Assembly (NCBI GenBank): GCA_947683625.1
Contig: CANTUR010000460.1
Span: forward strand, 3,153,001 to 3,217,000
Source of the DNA: Mallotus nudiflorus
Lineage: Eukaryota; Streptophyta; Magnoliopsida; Malpighiales; Euphorbiaceae
Length of the DNA: 64,000 bases
Reading direction: 5' to 3'
Positions within the stretch are counted from its first letter, which is position 1. Each line of letters opens with the position of its first letter. Below, one piece after another: positions 1 to 11,129 of this stretch. The notes under the pieces are model-generated. The model saw only the letters and a program-made list of their open reading frames with translations, was not told the origin of the DNA and did no database searches. The position numbers and the translations under genes were made by a program.

Positions 1-318
1 GGTGTTCATGAGTTGTTCGGGAACTTATACAAGTCTAAAGAAAGTTTTAAAAATAGAAACTATAAAGTAAAATTATACATAAAAAAAATTAATATTTTTT
101 TAAAATATTTTTTACAATGCAAATTTATATATTATATATCTAAAATCAAATTACTAAACATTAAAATTACGAGTTAGCTCATGAGTTTCACAATCCAAGT
201 TTTGTATAGTTTGAGCTTAGCTCGTTTATTAAATGAGTTTCAATATATAAGTTTAAATAAGTTTTTATTGAGTTGAATACAAAGCTGCTCGTGAGCGGCT
301 CGACTCATCTCATTTACA
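1..318. repeat. Partial dispersed repeat, possible end of a non-autonomous DNA transposon
   Basis: The stretch holds several copies of GCTCGT/GAGCTCG-like words and ends near 300-318 in CTCATTTACACCCCC. Its reverse complement starts GGGGGTGTAAATGAG, which resembles the termini of small non-autonomous DNA transposons common in plant genomes. That family resemblance is from general knowledge, not a search. The other end would lie left of the window, so neither TSD nor length can be tested. It could also be an older degenerate repeat. Confidence 0.35.
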
Positions 319-435
319 CCCCCTAAAAATAACCTTATAAAATATAAAGCTGAAGCAATAAAAAATAAAAAACAACTAGCTCGACCGATTTACACTCCTT
401 AAAATAGCCTTATAAAATATAAAGCTGAAGCAACC
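312..435. repeat. Imperfect direct duplication of about 45 bp
   Basis: Two copies of a segment containing CCTTATAAAATATAAAGCTG lie about 77 bp apart (312-358 and 389-435). They differ by a few substitutions. No coding or structural role is visible. Confidence 0.7.
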
Positions 436-865
436 AAAAAACTAAAAATAACTACAAAAACAATCAATAAATATTGTACAAATAAAAAGATTAAGAAAAA
501 ATATAAAGAAAAAGAAAAAGAAAAATGGAATCACAAACTACCAGAAAAACCTAAAACAACAACTAAAAAATAATAAAAAAATAAGAAATAAAATAAGGAG
601 AGAAAAAATAAATAAATAAAGGAATGGATATAATATCAAAATAACATAGTTATGCAATAATAATAGTAATAATAATAAGAACAAACAAAGAAAAAATAAA
701 TAAATTGAAGTAAAAAAAGGAAAAAAATAAAAATAAATAGAAAATAAAAAAGGGAAAAAGAGAACGAAGAAATAAGTTAGAAAAAACATAGGAAAAAAAA
801 TGAAGAAACAAAAAAAAAGGGTAAAAATTTTTTTTTAAAAAAAGCACGCTTGAAAAGAAAATCAA
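436..865. repeat. A-rich low-complexity DNA
   Basis: The plus strand is almost entirely A with scattered T and G, including AAT and AAAG runs. The long open frames on the opposite strand are only Phe/Leu/Ser-rich products of this composition and are not genes. Confidence 0.8.
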
Positions 866-1768
866 ATGACTGTAAAGACGAAAAAGTTTCGGCGAACCTC
901 ACTTATACTTGTAATTATTCCTTTTATAATGGGTCTTCGCTCTTATGTGTCGACACATAGGCTTTGACGGCGGATTAGAGCAGGCTTCTATGACTTGATA
1001 ACGGGATTAGCAAGTTGTGTCTCCAAATGAATTTCAAATTCTTAAAAATTCTGTGAAGTCAGTAAAAATCATGAAAAAGTACGTACAGATATCAACGCCA
1101 GAATTTGGATTCTAATGCATCGTAGAAACTCTGAAGTAATGAGCTTGTTAATTACAATTGCAAACATATAAATCCATTTCAAATCCTCCATTGAATATGC
1201 CGCCTGACTTCAGATGTAAAAATACATGGATCCCTGGATAGGATAGGTTTAGCGCATTGGGACAGCCGAGTAGCAGTAACCAGACAAGTATACAGCTAGG
1301 GTTATGACATACATGAGTATAGCATCAACTTGCAAATTTCTAAAGGATGGGACAGACATAACAAATCACCATCAGAAAGAAGTTAGATTCCACCATTCAA
1401 GTTTGTTTCCAAAGACAATTCTTGTAAAACCTGATAATGCAATGGATTTTCTTGTTCAACAGTAAACATGATATGCTCATAGGTAGGTGGATGGGTCTGC
1501 TCATATATAGAGCTCTCAGTCCCAATGTTCTAGTACTAAAAAAAAAAAAAAAAAACTAAAGCCTTTTAACAAAAATCAGTCTTCAGAAAACCCCAATCCA
1601 TCAACGAACCACATTCCTCTGCATGGCCGGAACATTCCTCCTACATGCAACACCTGCAGACCTGCAAAGACGCAATTATGTGATACTATCTAACCATTTA
1701 TCTAACATATTGACCAACCCATAAGAAAATTCTTAAGAGCAGCCATGGAGGAAATATTAGCCTGATCA
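866..1768 (-). other. Downstream flank and probable 3' UTR of the ACINUS-like gene
   Basis: No coding sequence is recognisable. The part nearest 1768 should hold the 3' UTR of the minus-strand gene, but I could not fix a polyadenylation site. A poly(A) run lies at about 1537-1555. Confidence 0.4.
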
Positions 1769-4700
1769 CTACTGCCTGGCATTTTTGCTCCGTTCTGCAA
1801 GCTTTGCTGCAACTTGTTCTTCTGACAACGGAAGATAGTAAATTCGAGGAGTTGCTCTGGTTTTCCGAAACAGGTCATCCAGGGTAACAATGGGAGGATC
1901 ATGTTTCTCTGGAAGTGGAGGCGGTGGTGGATGACCAATCCGTTCCTTCACCAGGGGTGGGTCAGACAGAGGTGGTGGAGGAGGAAGGGGAGGTGGGGGC
2001 GGAAGTTGCTGCCTGGAAACCTGCAGACGTGGGGAAGGCTGAGGTTGCAAAGAAGGAGCAGCTAAAGCACCAGGAGTGAGTGGTGCAGCTGGAGACTGAG
2101 GAGCCTCCAATTTCATTTTCACTTCCTGGTGGTCAACAAACTCAGCAACTAAAAGCTTCCCACCATTTGGAGGCCATTGCAGGTTATACACAGCATTTCG
2201 TGTTTCTATGGCTTCTTCTGCAGATGAGTACTGCATCAACAAAGAATTTTCCCCATATAACTGTTGTAAGTATATAAGCAGTATGCAGATTCATTAGCGC
2301 ACACATGCCAAAGAAAAATCAAAATCAATGTAACTTGCTGGCCAAAGATGATCATATAAATATTAACATTTAAACAAATTCCAATTATATCAATACTATG
2401 GTAAAGATGATCATATAAATATTCTTCAATATTTAAACAAATTCCAATTATATAAATACTAGGGCAGTCCCTTAGACAAGTGAGAAAAAGGAGAGAGATT
2501 GAGAAAGAGATGCCTTACACTAACATAGCAATGGGTTTTGATTTGGTCCATCCAGAAACTGGTGACACTTCCAGTTTTCCCTAGAAGAGCTTGGACAGCT
2601 TTCAGTGTAAAAGGACGCAAAAAATTATCGATTCTGAGGGAATTAGTTGGGGGCCTTTGCGACGGGGGAACTGCCATACAATAGAAGGAAGAACCCAGTA
2701 AATACTAAGTTTGCTCACTCCCAGGAAACCTGTATATACACAACCATTTAGAAGAGCCATAACTCACCAACGCGTTCTTTTGGAGTATCCTCATTGCTAA
2801 CAGAGGAGTCAGATCGAGAGAAGTTGCGTCTTGCTAAAGTAGGCTGAGATACATTCTTTGGTGTGGGGGTAGAAGCAAGATTTGAGATTTGTGGTTCAGG
2901 CACTTTGACACTTTCAGTATTCCATCTCCGCTGCCTCTTTAAAGGCTCCACATTTCCAATAGCATCTTGATCTGCCAATAACACAACAAATGCCAAGTGA
3001 ACTTGAGGATCCCAATTGTCATGCAGAAACAGATGTACAAGTATATTTTCATAACAAAATTTTCAAAAATTCCACAATACAATTTTCAAAAATTCTTACA
3101 AACAACAGAAATGAGTTGAAAGATCAAATTACAACCAGACCGTTGCCACATGGGTAATGCGATGTATCACACAACAAAGCATTCACATTTGATAACAGCA
3201 GCTACTCTGTAAAGTTGCACAGCAGGTAATTTCAGCCATGCACTTTCATGATATCCCTTTGTCCTTAACGTTTCAAAGATAAATCTTCTAAAATATAAAT
3301 AAGTAGCATTAGCAAAAAGGAGGCGCATATAATTGCACATGCATCCAAAATAACAACCACAATAGATGCAAAAACCTCATATTTAACAACAGTCATTGAA
3401 AGAGAGCGATCGCACAGGAGTCAATTTTAGGAATTTAGCACAAAGAGCTGCAAAGGAATGAAGAACCAGCTGAAATTTATTATTATTATTATTTTTTTTT
3501 TAACAAAAGCTTGCCCCTAATCCATACTTGTTAAGACCAATTCTTGTTGTTCAATGATGCTATCATTTTTTGTCTTCATGATTACCGAGCAACAATACCA
3601 AGCAAGACAATCATTATACCCGAATGCACAGCTACTTCCACAATTATGGCACAACCTAAAAGCGGAAAAAAAAGTCATTGAAGGTATCTGCAATTCAGTT
3701 TAAGAGACAAGTAAGCTTTTGCAAAAAACCATTACTCAACACACTAATGTGTTGCATCAATTGCAGAGCAGGGAAATTATCAAAACAAAGATGCCACAAT
3801 CAATCATTGAGAAACATGAGAAATGCATCATGGCTTGAGCTATGACCCAAAAGTCAATTACAATGAACAAAATTCGAGCATCAAAACTATAATAAAAATA
3901 CTTGGTAAATTGATAATATCATAGCATAAAGACTTGTAAAAGGGTTATTGAGGAGACTCAAAATGCAAGACCCACCATTAAACTTTCTTTTCTCAGCAGG
4001 CACAGCTGAACGACTCTTATTCTCAATGCTCATTTCCTTTTCATCAACAGACACGTTTCTGACAACATCGATAGGATTTTCCTCTTTTGCAACATGCATT
4101 TCGCTTTTCTCAACTTTATCTCCCACATCATCAGAACTACACTTTGAATCAATTTGCTTACTCTCCACATCTTCTTCCATAGAATCATCACCAGAACTTC
4201 TGTCTAAATTTAACTTTTCTGAATACCCCACATCTGCAATATCATTTTTCTTGCTTAAATCTGCATTTGTAGCATTGCTGTCATCTATCTCTTCCACAGA
4301 TGCCTTTTTCTCTTGTGGCTCTTCAACATCCTTTGGATGTGATTCACCACCAACAGGGACAACATTAATGGATGATGATTCCACCATCTCTGGCTTAACA
4401 TCTAGTTCTAATTTGACATTGTCAGTAATTATATTATCCTTTAGTTCAGTCTTTTCATTAATTGACACAGAATCAGTAGAAATAGAATCAGATTTTACTT
4501 GAAACCCTAAATTAGGGCTGACCTCAGATACCTGGTTGGTTGAAGCAGTAGAGTCTTGCAGTGCATCCTTGTGAAGAGGGCTCAAACTCTCATTCTCTAC
4601 TTGGGGCTTTGGATCCTCAGTGTCCAGCTGGAATTTTAAACCCTCATTGTCCAGCTGAGGCTTGGAACCCTCATTGTCCAGCTGAGGCTTGGAACCCTCA

Positions 4701-5329
4701 TTGTCCGGCTGAGGCTTGGAACCCTCATTGTTCACCAGAGGCTTGGAACTCTCATTGTCTAGCTGAGGCTTGGAACCTTCATTGTCCAGCTGAGGCTTGG
4801 AATCCCCATTCTCTTCCCTTTCTTCAGAATTTTTTGCATCCTGCTCGCCCAAAGTTACTTCTAGTGCCACATTTTCAGAAACTTCATTGCTGGTCTCCAA
4901 TGTAACTGCAGAAACAGCAAGCTCCGTTTCAACCCTAGAAGAGTCATTACCACCCACTATGACAGTTTCCCTAGATTCTTGGCATATGGCCTCAACACTA
5001 TCATTGATATCAACCTGAAACTTGACATCACCCACATTCTCAATTTTTGCATCATCAACATTTGTGACAACTTCATCTGTTTCAGTATCAAGTGGCGTCA
5101 ATTCGGAATCTTTCATCTCATCTGTGGGCTGATTATCCAAATCAGCACCAGTAATCACATCCTGGGCATTATTTTCCCTCTCAATTCGAAGTGCCTCATC
5201 TAAGCGTTTTATCAAATCATCCTTCAAACCTTTTGTTGTCAATTTCCGTCTCTTAAGCTCTTCCTTTAACTCTGTAACCTTCCAGCTGTCTATTGGTCGA
5301 TTGTCGAGAATTGGGTATTTTGATGACAT
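1769..5329 (-). CDS. ACINUS: ACINUS-like SAP and RRM domain protein, 4 coding exons
   Basis: Exons on the minus strand are 5329-3976, 2971-2768, 2670-2519 and 2230-1769. The introns (3975-2972, 2767-2671, 2518-2231) all have GT..AG ends and matching phases, giving 723 residues. A SAP DNA/RNA-binding domain lies at about residues 12-46 (key run SWKVTELKEELKRRKLTTKG). Next come a long acidic low-complexity region and a repeat tract (about 175-247). An RRM-like fold spans the exon 3/4 junction (about 529-610, with RIDNFLRPFT and TRNAVYNLQWPPNGGKL). A proline-rich stretch and the C-terminal RNPS1-binding motif follow (LDDLFRKTRATPRIYYLPLS). In the known family, Acinus scaffolds the nuclear ASAP/PSAP complexes with RNPS1/SR45 and SAP18 or Pinin and acts in splicing. 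I chose the ATG at 5329 because the codons above it are TTG-GAA-AGG and a splice-acceptor-like TTTTAG precedes them. No disabling mutation is seen. Confidence 0.93.
2343..2460. repeat. Tandem duplication in the third intron of the ACINUS-like gene
   Basis: A unit of about 57 bp beginning AAAGATGATCATATAAATAT is present twice (from about 2343 and 2403). The second copy carries a small insertion. It lies wholly inside intron 3 and leaves the splice sites untouched. Confidence 0.8.
4585..4812 (-). repeat. Coding 27-bp minisatellite in exon 1 of the ACINUS-like gene
   Basis: About eight in-frame copies of a 27-bp unit encode nine-residue repeats of the type SKPQLDNEG. The outer copies are more degenerate (KFQLDTEDP, KPQVENESL). 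The unit length is a multiple of three, so copy-number change keeps the frame. The repeats sit in the acidic linker between the SAP and RRM domains. Confidence 0.9.
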
Positions 5330-6560
5330 CCTTTCCAACTAAAATCACTTTCAAAATCCTTGACCAAAAAAAAATTCAAGATGCAATCAGACACTTGAAA
5401 TCTTGCAGCAGAACAAACAACAATGTTAAGAGACAACCAAATGAAATGACGTTAAAAGATAACAGAAAAGCATCCCCATGTTGAACAAATTAATTAACAA
5501 ACCAGACAATATGAAAACGGTGGACACAGCCAATTTAACATTCTAGTAAATGGAAAAAAATAAATAGATACAACTAATAATATTTTTATGAGAATAAAAA
5601 CATATTTTCCCATAAACCCTCCCCCAGGAGAAAAAGTGCAAAACTATTCAAATGAAACAAATCATATCAAAATCATTCATCAGTTTCGATGTAAGATTTT
5701 CTGCATTTCAATAATAGCAATAGTCCACATGCATTAGACATGCATGAAAAAGAAAGAAAAATTGTTTTATTGTTTGGTTTAACTGGACTTTAAATATACC
5801 AAAATCGTTTAAGTCTGGTTGACATATATCTACATCTCCAAATTTCGAAATTCATGAAATGATGATGATAGAATATCCTTAAAATGCAATGTCAAACCAT
5901 TTAATCGCAAAAGCATAAACCATATCTAGTCGGTTGATAATATCCTTAAAACGCAATGTCATACCATTTAATCACAATAGCATAAACCATATCTAGTCAG
6001 TTGAGAATTCCCTACATATACAAATTCATAAAATGACGATGGTAGAATCTCCTCACAACGCAATGTGGACCTTCTAATTACAAATGCATAACAACCCATT
6101 AAGCAAAATATACATTCAAAATTAGAACAACTAATTAAGCGATATAATTCAACTCACAGGATTGTCCGACCAGCAGAGGAAAAGCACCAAAAAAGCTCAG
6201 AATAGAAGAAGGGGAAATATGTGAAACCCTAATTTTCACAACACAAAACCCACCATTAGACATACAAACAGAAGCACACAAAAGCACCAAAACAACACAG
6301 CAGCCCAAAATAAAGAGCGATCCTTTTTAATAAACAAAATACACCCAACAATCTCCACCACCGAATGACAGATTCTGAATCCTGTAACCAAAACGAAGAA
6401 AAAAATAGCAAAAACTAAACTAAGAAATCATGAAAAAACAAAATAAAACTCAAATGTTCAAAAGCCAAAACCAAAATTGAAAACTGTAACAGTTTCCGTT
6501 AAGATTTTTTTCTTTTGCCCTTTTTTTTTTTCTGGTTATTTGTTTCTTATCTTTTTGGAT
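5330..6560 (-). promoter_or_regulatory. Probable 5' UTR with intron, and promoter of the ACINUS-like gene
   Basis: The minus strand has GATTTTAG just before the ATG, which suggests the 3' end of a 5'UTR intron at 5339. The region upstream has no coding potential. Two similar segments lie at about 5870-5935 and 5930-6000 (AATATCCTTAAAA(T/C)GCAATGTCA, then CATAAACCATATCTAGT). The first UTR exon and the transcription start cannot be fixed by eye. Confidence 0.4.
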
Positions 6561-8265
6561 TTTGAGAGAAGAAATTGGGGAATTTAGGGTTTTGGTAGTT
6601 TGTCTGTGTGTAAAAACAAATTGAAATTGAGAAAGTGAGGTGCTGTCCTGTTGGCCATAAAATGCTGATTTTTATGATGAAATGACGGAAACACCCTGAC
6701 ACGTATGGACAATTATAATTTACAATAATTTTTCCGAGGTTTGGCCCCGTAAACACTTTTTTTTTTTGGACAATCCATCGTTTCCTCCTTATATATACTT
6801 AGCAATTTAACATCCAACATTTTACACTTTCCCTCAAAATAATTCAATTTTTTTTCCTCAATTAGTTAGAAAAAAGTAAATATAAAAACTAAAATTAGTT
6901 ATTAGCTCGCAAAAATAAATAACTTTAATTTATATATATATTTTAAAATATTAAAATAAAATTATAAATTTTAAAAAAAATTTGATGAAAACTAATTTTT
7001 CTTAATAATTCTTCATTTAAAAATTTGAGATGCTGATGGTATAAAAATGGAAGTACCGTAAAATAGTGATTTTATACAGTGGTGATAATCATAATAAAAT
7101 TTTAATTATCTTAGGTAAAATGATGGAACATAAAAATATTTACAACGAATAATTTTTCTTTATAATTTCATGCTACATTTTATGATTGTTGTTATAGATG
7201 TATTTTGTTGCAGTGTATATAATATTCTATGTTAACATTAATATATTAACCGATAATATAGTACTAAATCAAGTGATACAAAAGGATATTTTAAAGGGCT
7301 AAATTAAATAGCTACCATATAAAATTAAAAAAATTTCTAACATATGTACTGTACAAAAAATTTAATATAAAATTGCCAGTATATTTAAATAATTCTTTCA
7401 AAATTTATTATATGTAATATATTGCAAATTTTTCTCATTACATCCTAAATAAATTGAATAAAATTTATTATAAAAAATTTAGCCATTGCTCATTAATATA
7501 AATAATTATTTATTGGATACAAATAACATATTAACTAGTCGTGCATCCATACATGTTGTGTGGATAATTTTTAATTATTTTATACTTTAGATTTTAATAT
7601 ATTATTTATTTATTTATATGTTGAAATGCATATCATCTAGTTAAAATTTATATATTTTATATGAATTAAGGAATAATTAAAATAAAATAAATAAAAAAGA
7701 TAAAAGTAAAAATAATAAATGATACATCAAAAATAAAACACCACCAAAAATCTGCATTTTTATCATGAAAATTACAAATAATTAAATTGTTTAAGACAAT
7801 TTTTACCTTTACTTGAACTGATTTATGAGAGCTTTGTGAAGCCTTAAACCAGTTATTGGTGCTGACAAACAAACAAAAAATTGATAAGTTAATGTCAATA
7901 AAAATTAGCGAAATTGAAATTTTTATTGAAGATTGAAGAAGCAATTATACACCACAAACCAACATTTTTATAAAGAAGTTTTAATGACACCTAAACGAAA
8001 TGAATTTATATATTAATTACATTGTATTACTTATTTTAATTAAAAATCATTTTTCAAAAAAAAAAACTATAGAAGTTAAATGCTCGCAACATTTTGAGTT
8101 CCACAAAGTAATTTCAAATTTAAGTCACAAAATAAAAAATTAAATATGTAAATAAACAACGCAAACAATAAAATATAATTAAAGAAATAACAATAAAAAT
8201 CTGAAAAAAAAAAGAAGAAAAAATGACCTTTGGTAGAAATAATCTAAAAATTAGATGTATAAATA
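6561..8265. other. AT-rich intergenic DNA, nothing recognised
   Basis: The sequence is strongly A/T biased with short homopolymers. Small open frames here (for example the minus-strand one at 7666-7944) have Ile/Phe/Lys-rich products typical of AT-rich noncoding DNA. The 5' part of the truncated CACTA element may lie in this stretch, but I found no CACTA terminus. Confidence 0.5.
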
Positions 8266-9883
8266 ACTTTCCAGCATATCCAAACTTATCAGGGTGGTTA
8301 ACAAAAGGTTATAAAGATTGTCCTTCTTTTCATTAGTACACTAGTGCAAAATATTTACAAAGTTTAATGAAGATATGTTATATGGATCATAAAAGATTTT
8401 TACCTCTCAACCATAAATGGCATAGAAACACTAAGTCCTTTAAAGGTACAAGAGAGATGAGAGAAATGCCAAAATCGTTGATAGATGATAAAGTGATTTG
8501 TGAGTTTACAAGATTCAATTCGATGCCATTTAATAGAGGTGTAAAAAGAAAGTATGATTCCACAAATAGTTTTGAGAATTGGCGAAAGAAGAATATCTTT
8601 TTCGAGTTACCTTATTGGAGCACACTTCTTATTCGTCATAAACTAGATGTAATGCATATTGAGAAGAATGTGTGTGATAATGTTTTACGAATACTAATGA
8701 ACATCAAAGGAAAAACTAAAGATATGTTAAATATTTGTTATAATTTAGCATGCTTGGGCATTAAACCTGAAATGCATCCAATTGCACAAGGTGATAAGGT
8801 ATGTATTCCAGTGGCACACTATGTTTTATTTTATAGTGAAAAGGATGCCTTATGGAAGATAGACTCTAGATAGTTTTGTCTCTAAAATTTTCTAATGTGT
8901 TAATGTGAAGGAGCACAAGATATCTGTTTGAAGAGTCATGGTTTTCATGTCTTCATACAATGACTTCTCCCCTTAGCAATTTATGACCTCTTACCAAAAG
9001 ATGTATGTAACCCTATTGTTCAGTTAAGTGCATTTTTTAAAGATTTATGTTGTAAGAGTTTAGATGTTGATAAATTTGCATCATTGTCAAGAGTAAATTG
9101 TTTTAATATTTTACAAGTTTGAGATGATTTTTTTGACCATCATTTTTTGATATTATGGTGCATTTGCTTGTACACCTTCCTAAAAAGGCTAAGTTAGTTG
9201 GACTTGTTCAATATATGTGAATGTATCTAATTGAAAGATATGTACATAAACTAAAATTATCTGTTTGAAATAAGGCAAAGCTAGAGGGTTCAATTACTAA
9301 AGCTTCCCTTGCAGATAGATGTTTGACTTTTTGTACAAGATATTTAGTAAGAATTGCAACCAAATTTAACTAGCCACCACGAAATGATGATGTCATTAAT
9401 GAAAATGCTAACACAAGTTGTTTAACAATTTTTGGAAAAGATAGGTGTCCTATAGGAAAAGGTGTTATCTATGGGTTGTAGATGATTTGCCAAAAAATGC
9501 AAACCTATATGTACTTAACAATTGTGTAGAAATCTAGGATTATGTTAAGTAAGTTATATTTCTTGAAATTATATTGCTAATTTTCTTAATTACATAATCA
9601 TGTAATTTATTAACTTATTTATCTTGCTGGGAGTACAAGAAATCTTTGCCAAGATCATGTATGTATATATATATATATATATATATATTGAGTTTTCAAT
9701 TTGAAATAAATATTTGTGTTATCATTTACAAATCCTAGAGTTAATGCCAAATTTGGTGTTACAATGTTGGCGATTGAGTTACATGCAAAAGGATCTATAT
9801 CTAATGACATACTTAATTTGGCTCAAGGTCCAATCACACATTACAGACATTACAATGGTTTTATTGTGAATGGTTTTCACTTT
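8266..9883 (+). pseudogene. CACTA (En/Spm) TNP2 transposase remnant, first part
   Basis: Reading begins in mid-protein near 8266 (PAYPNLSGW) and runs through the best open stretch, 8367-8873. TNP2 hallmarks there are CYMDHKRFLPLNHKW, LDVMHIEKNVCDNVL and KTKDMLN. A conserved downstream domain (DUF4218 type) follows in broken frames at about 8900-9350 (HGFHVFIQ, LPLAIYDLLPKDV, MVHLLVHLP). The last readable part (NGFIVNGFHF) stops where SIRE-1 inserted at 9884 and resumes at 24245. In active elements TNP2 cuts and pastes the transposon. Here there are many stops and frameshifts, and the 5' third is missing. No CACTA termini were found nearby. Confidence 0.9.
9661..9689. repeat. (TA)n microsatellite
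   Basis: A run of TA dinucleotides lies in a noncoding gap of the CACTA remnant. Confidence 0.9.
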
Positions 9884-11057
9884 TTTTAACCTTAGCAAGT
9901 TATCAATATTGATTTTGATTTTAACAAACTTAATTTTGAGCAACTAATATATTTTTTTAAGTATGTATAAGTTAGGAATCATTTAGAAGTCAAAATAATG
10001 ATGAATTATCAAAGAAAAATCATCTTGGAAAGACATCATAAGCTCTATCTTAATCGGACTCAAGATAGGGACCAAATTGCACATTTTTGGCAATTTTTGA
10101 ACCTATCCCGAGCTAAGTCCCAACCGGGACCAAGCCCAAGATTGAAGGGCTGAATTATGCTCAAATGGGATTTTGGGACAGTGAAGATCTCGATCAATGT
10201 CTTGATCGGGACATTGCTCGGGACTAGGCAGTCCCGATATGGACTAAGGGTCACGACCGAGACTTAATTCTGTAAAACTTTAATTTTTAAGCAGCACTAA
10301 TCCCGATCTATATCTTGACCAAGACCATGCCTAAGACCAAAAAAATTTAAACCTAAAACGATTACAAATGGCTACTTTTGAAGTGTCCCGCTAAGACTGA
10401 TGTAATCCTGATCGGGACTTGACAAATTGTAGCTCAAAAGTCCATATTACATTCAAATGGACTTTGATTTAGCTAGAAACAAAATTATTGCTTCCAACGA
10501 CTATAATTGAATTGCTCAAGTATAAATATAACCTCTGAAGATTATTGTAAGGTTAAGAAACTTGTTTATTCATTATATACTTTCAAACATTCAATTAAGC
10601 TCTCTTTTAAACTTCATTTTATTTTTGTATAACTCTTATAAGAATTGGTAAGTGTTAAAATAAATATTCTTATTCTTCTATTTTCTGGGATTAGAAAATG
10701 AGAAGTGAGATTCTATTATAAAGGAATTGGTTTAAGTGTTTAGCCATTAAAAACTTGATAAAATTGGTTTTAGTGTGAGCTTTGAAAACACTTGTGAATT
10801 GGTTTTTGAGTGATCCTTGAAAACACAAGTTGTAAGGTTGAAGAGTGAGCCACAAAACTCTTATATAATCTCAATCTTATCAATAAGATTGTGGGGAATT
10901 GAAAATCTTAACTTGGGGATTAGTTAGGTGGAGATGTAGGATTGTTGAGAATTTGAACTCCTTAAATTCTTGTGTTCATCATTCTTCCTTTCTAACATTC
11001 CTTTTACTTTTTGCTTAAATCAATAGCCTTATTCACCCCCCCTCTAAGGCACTTTCA
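9884..11057 (+). repeat. 5' LTR of SIRE-1
   Basis: It matches 23091-24244 throughout and ends ACTTTCA. At about 10045-10440 it carries many copies of short palindromic words of the type TCCCGAYCGGGAC. The repeated text GTGAGCYTTGAAAACACTTG lies near 10776. Confidence 0.93.
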
Positions 11058-11060
11058 ATT

Positions 11061-11071
11061 TATATCAGAGC
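11061..11071 (+). other. Primer-binding site of SIRE-1 (initiator Met-tRNA type)
   Basis: TATATCAGAGC starts three bases after the LTR. It is close to the plant copia/gypsy consensus TGGTATCAGAGC, complementary to the 3' end of initiator Met tRNA. Confidence 0.85.
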
Positions 11072-11129
11072 TTGGATTCTAGGAACTTAATTACTAGAAG
11101 ACAAGATCATAGGGAGTAAATCTCAAAAT

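Noticed and set aside
538..865. Two overlapping minus-strand open frames rich in Phe and Leu
   Set aside because: They arise from A-rich low-complexity DNA. The products have no domain, and the same composition continues outside the frames.
3948..5018. Plus-strand open frames opposite exon 1 of the ACINUS-like gene, including a Pro/His/Cys repeat protein
   Set aside because: They are the complement of the 27-bp coding minisatellite and the acidic linker. The minus strand has splice-consistent domains; the plus strand has none.
7666..7944. Minus-strand 92-residue hydrophobic frame
   Set aside because: Ile/Phe-rich text from an AT-rich region, without a domain, neighbour or splice support.
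7935..7965. ACACCACAAACC as a possible left CACTA terminus for the TNP2 remnant
   Set aside because: It matches only a few bases of the CACTA tip and lacks subterminal repeats. It does not match the candidate right end at 61243.
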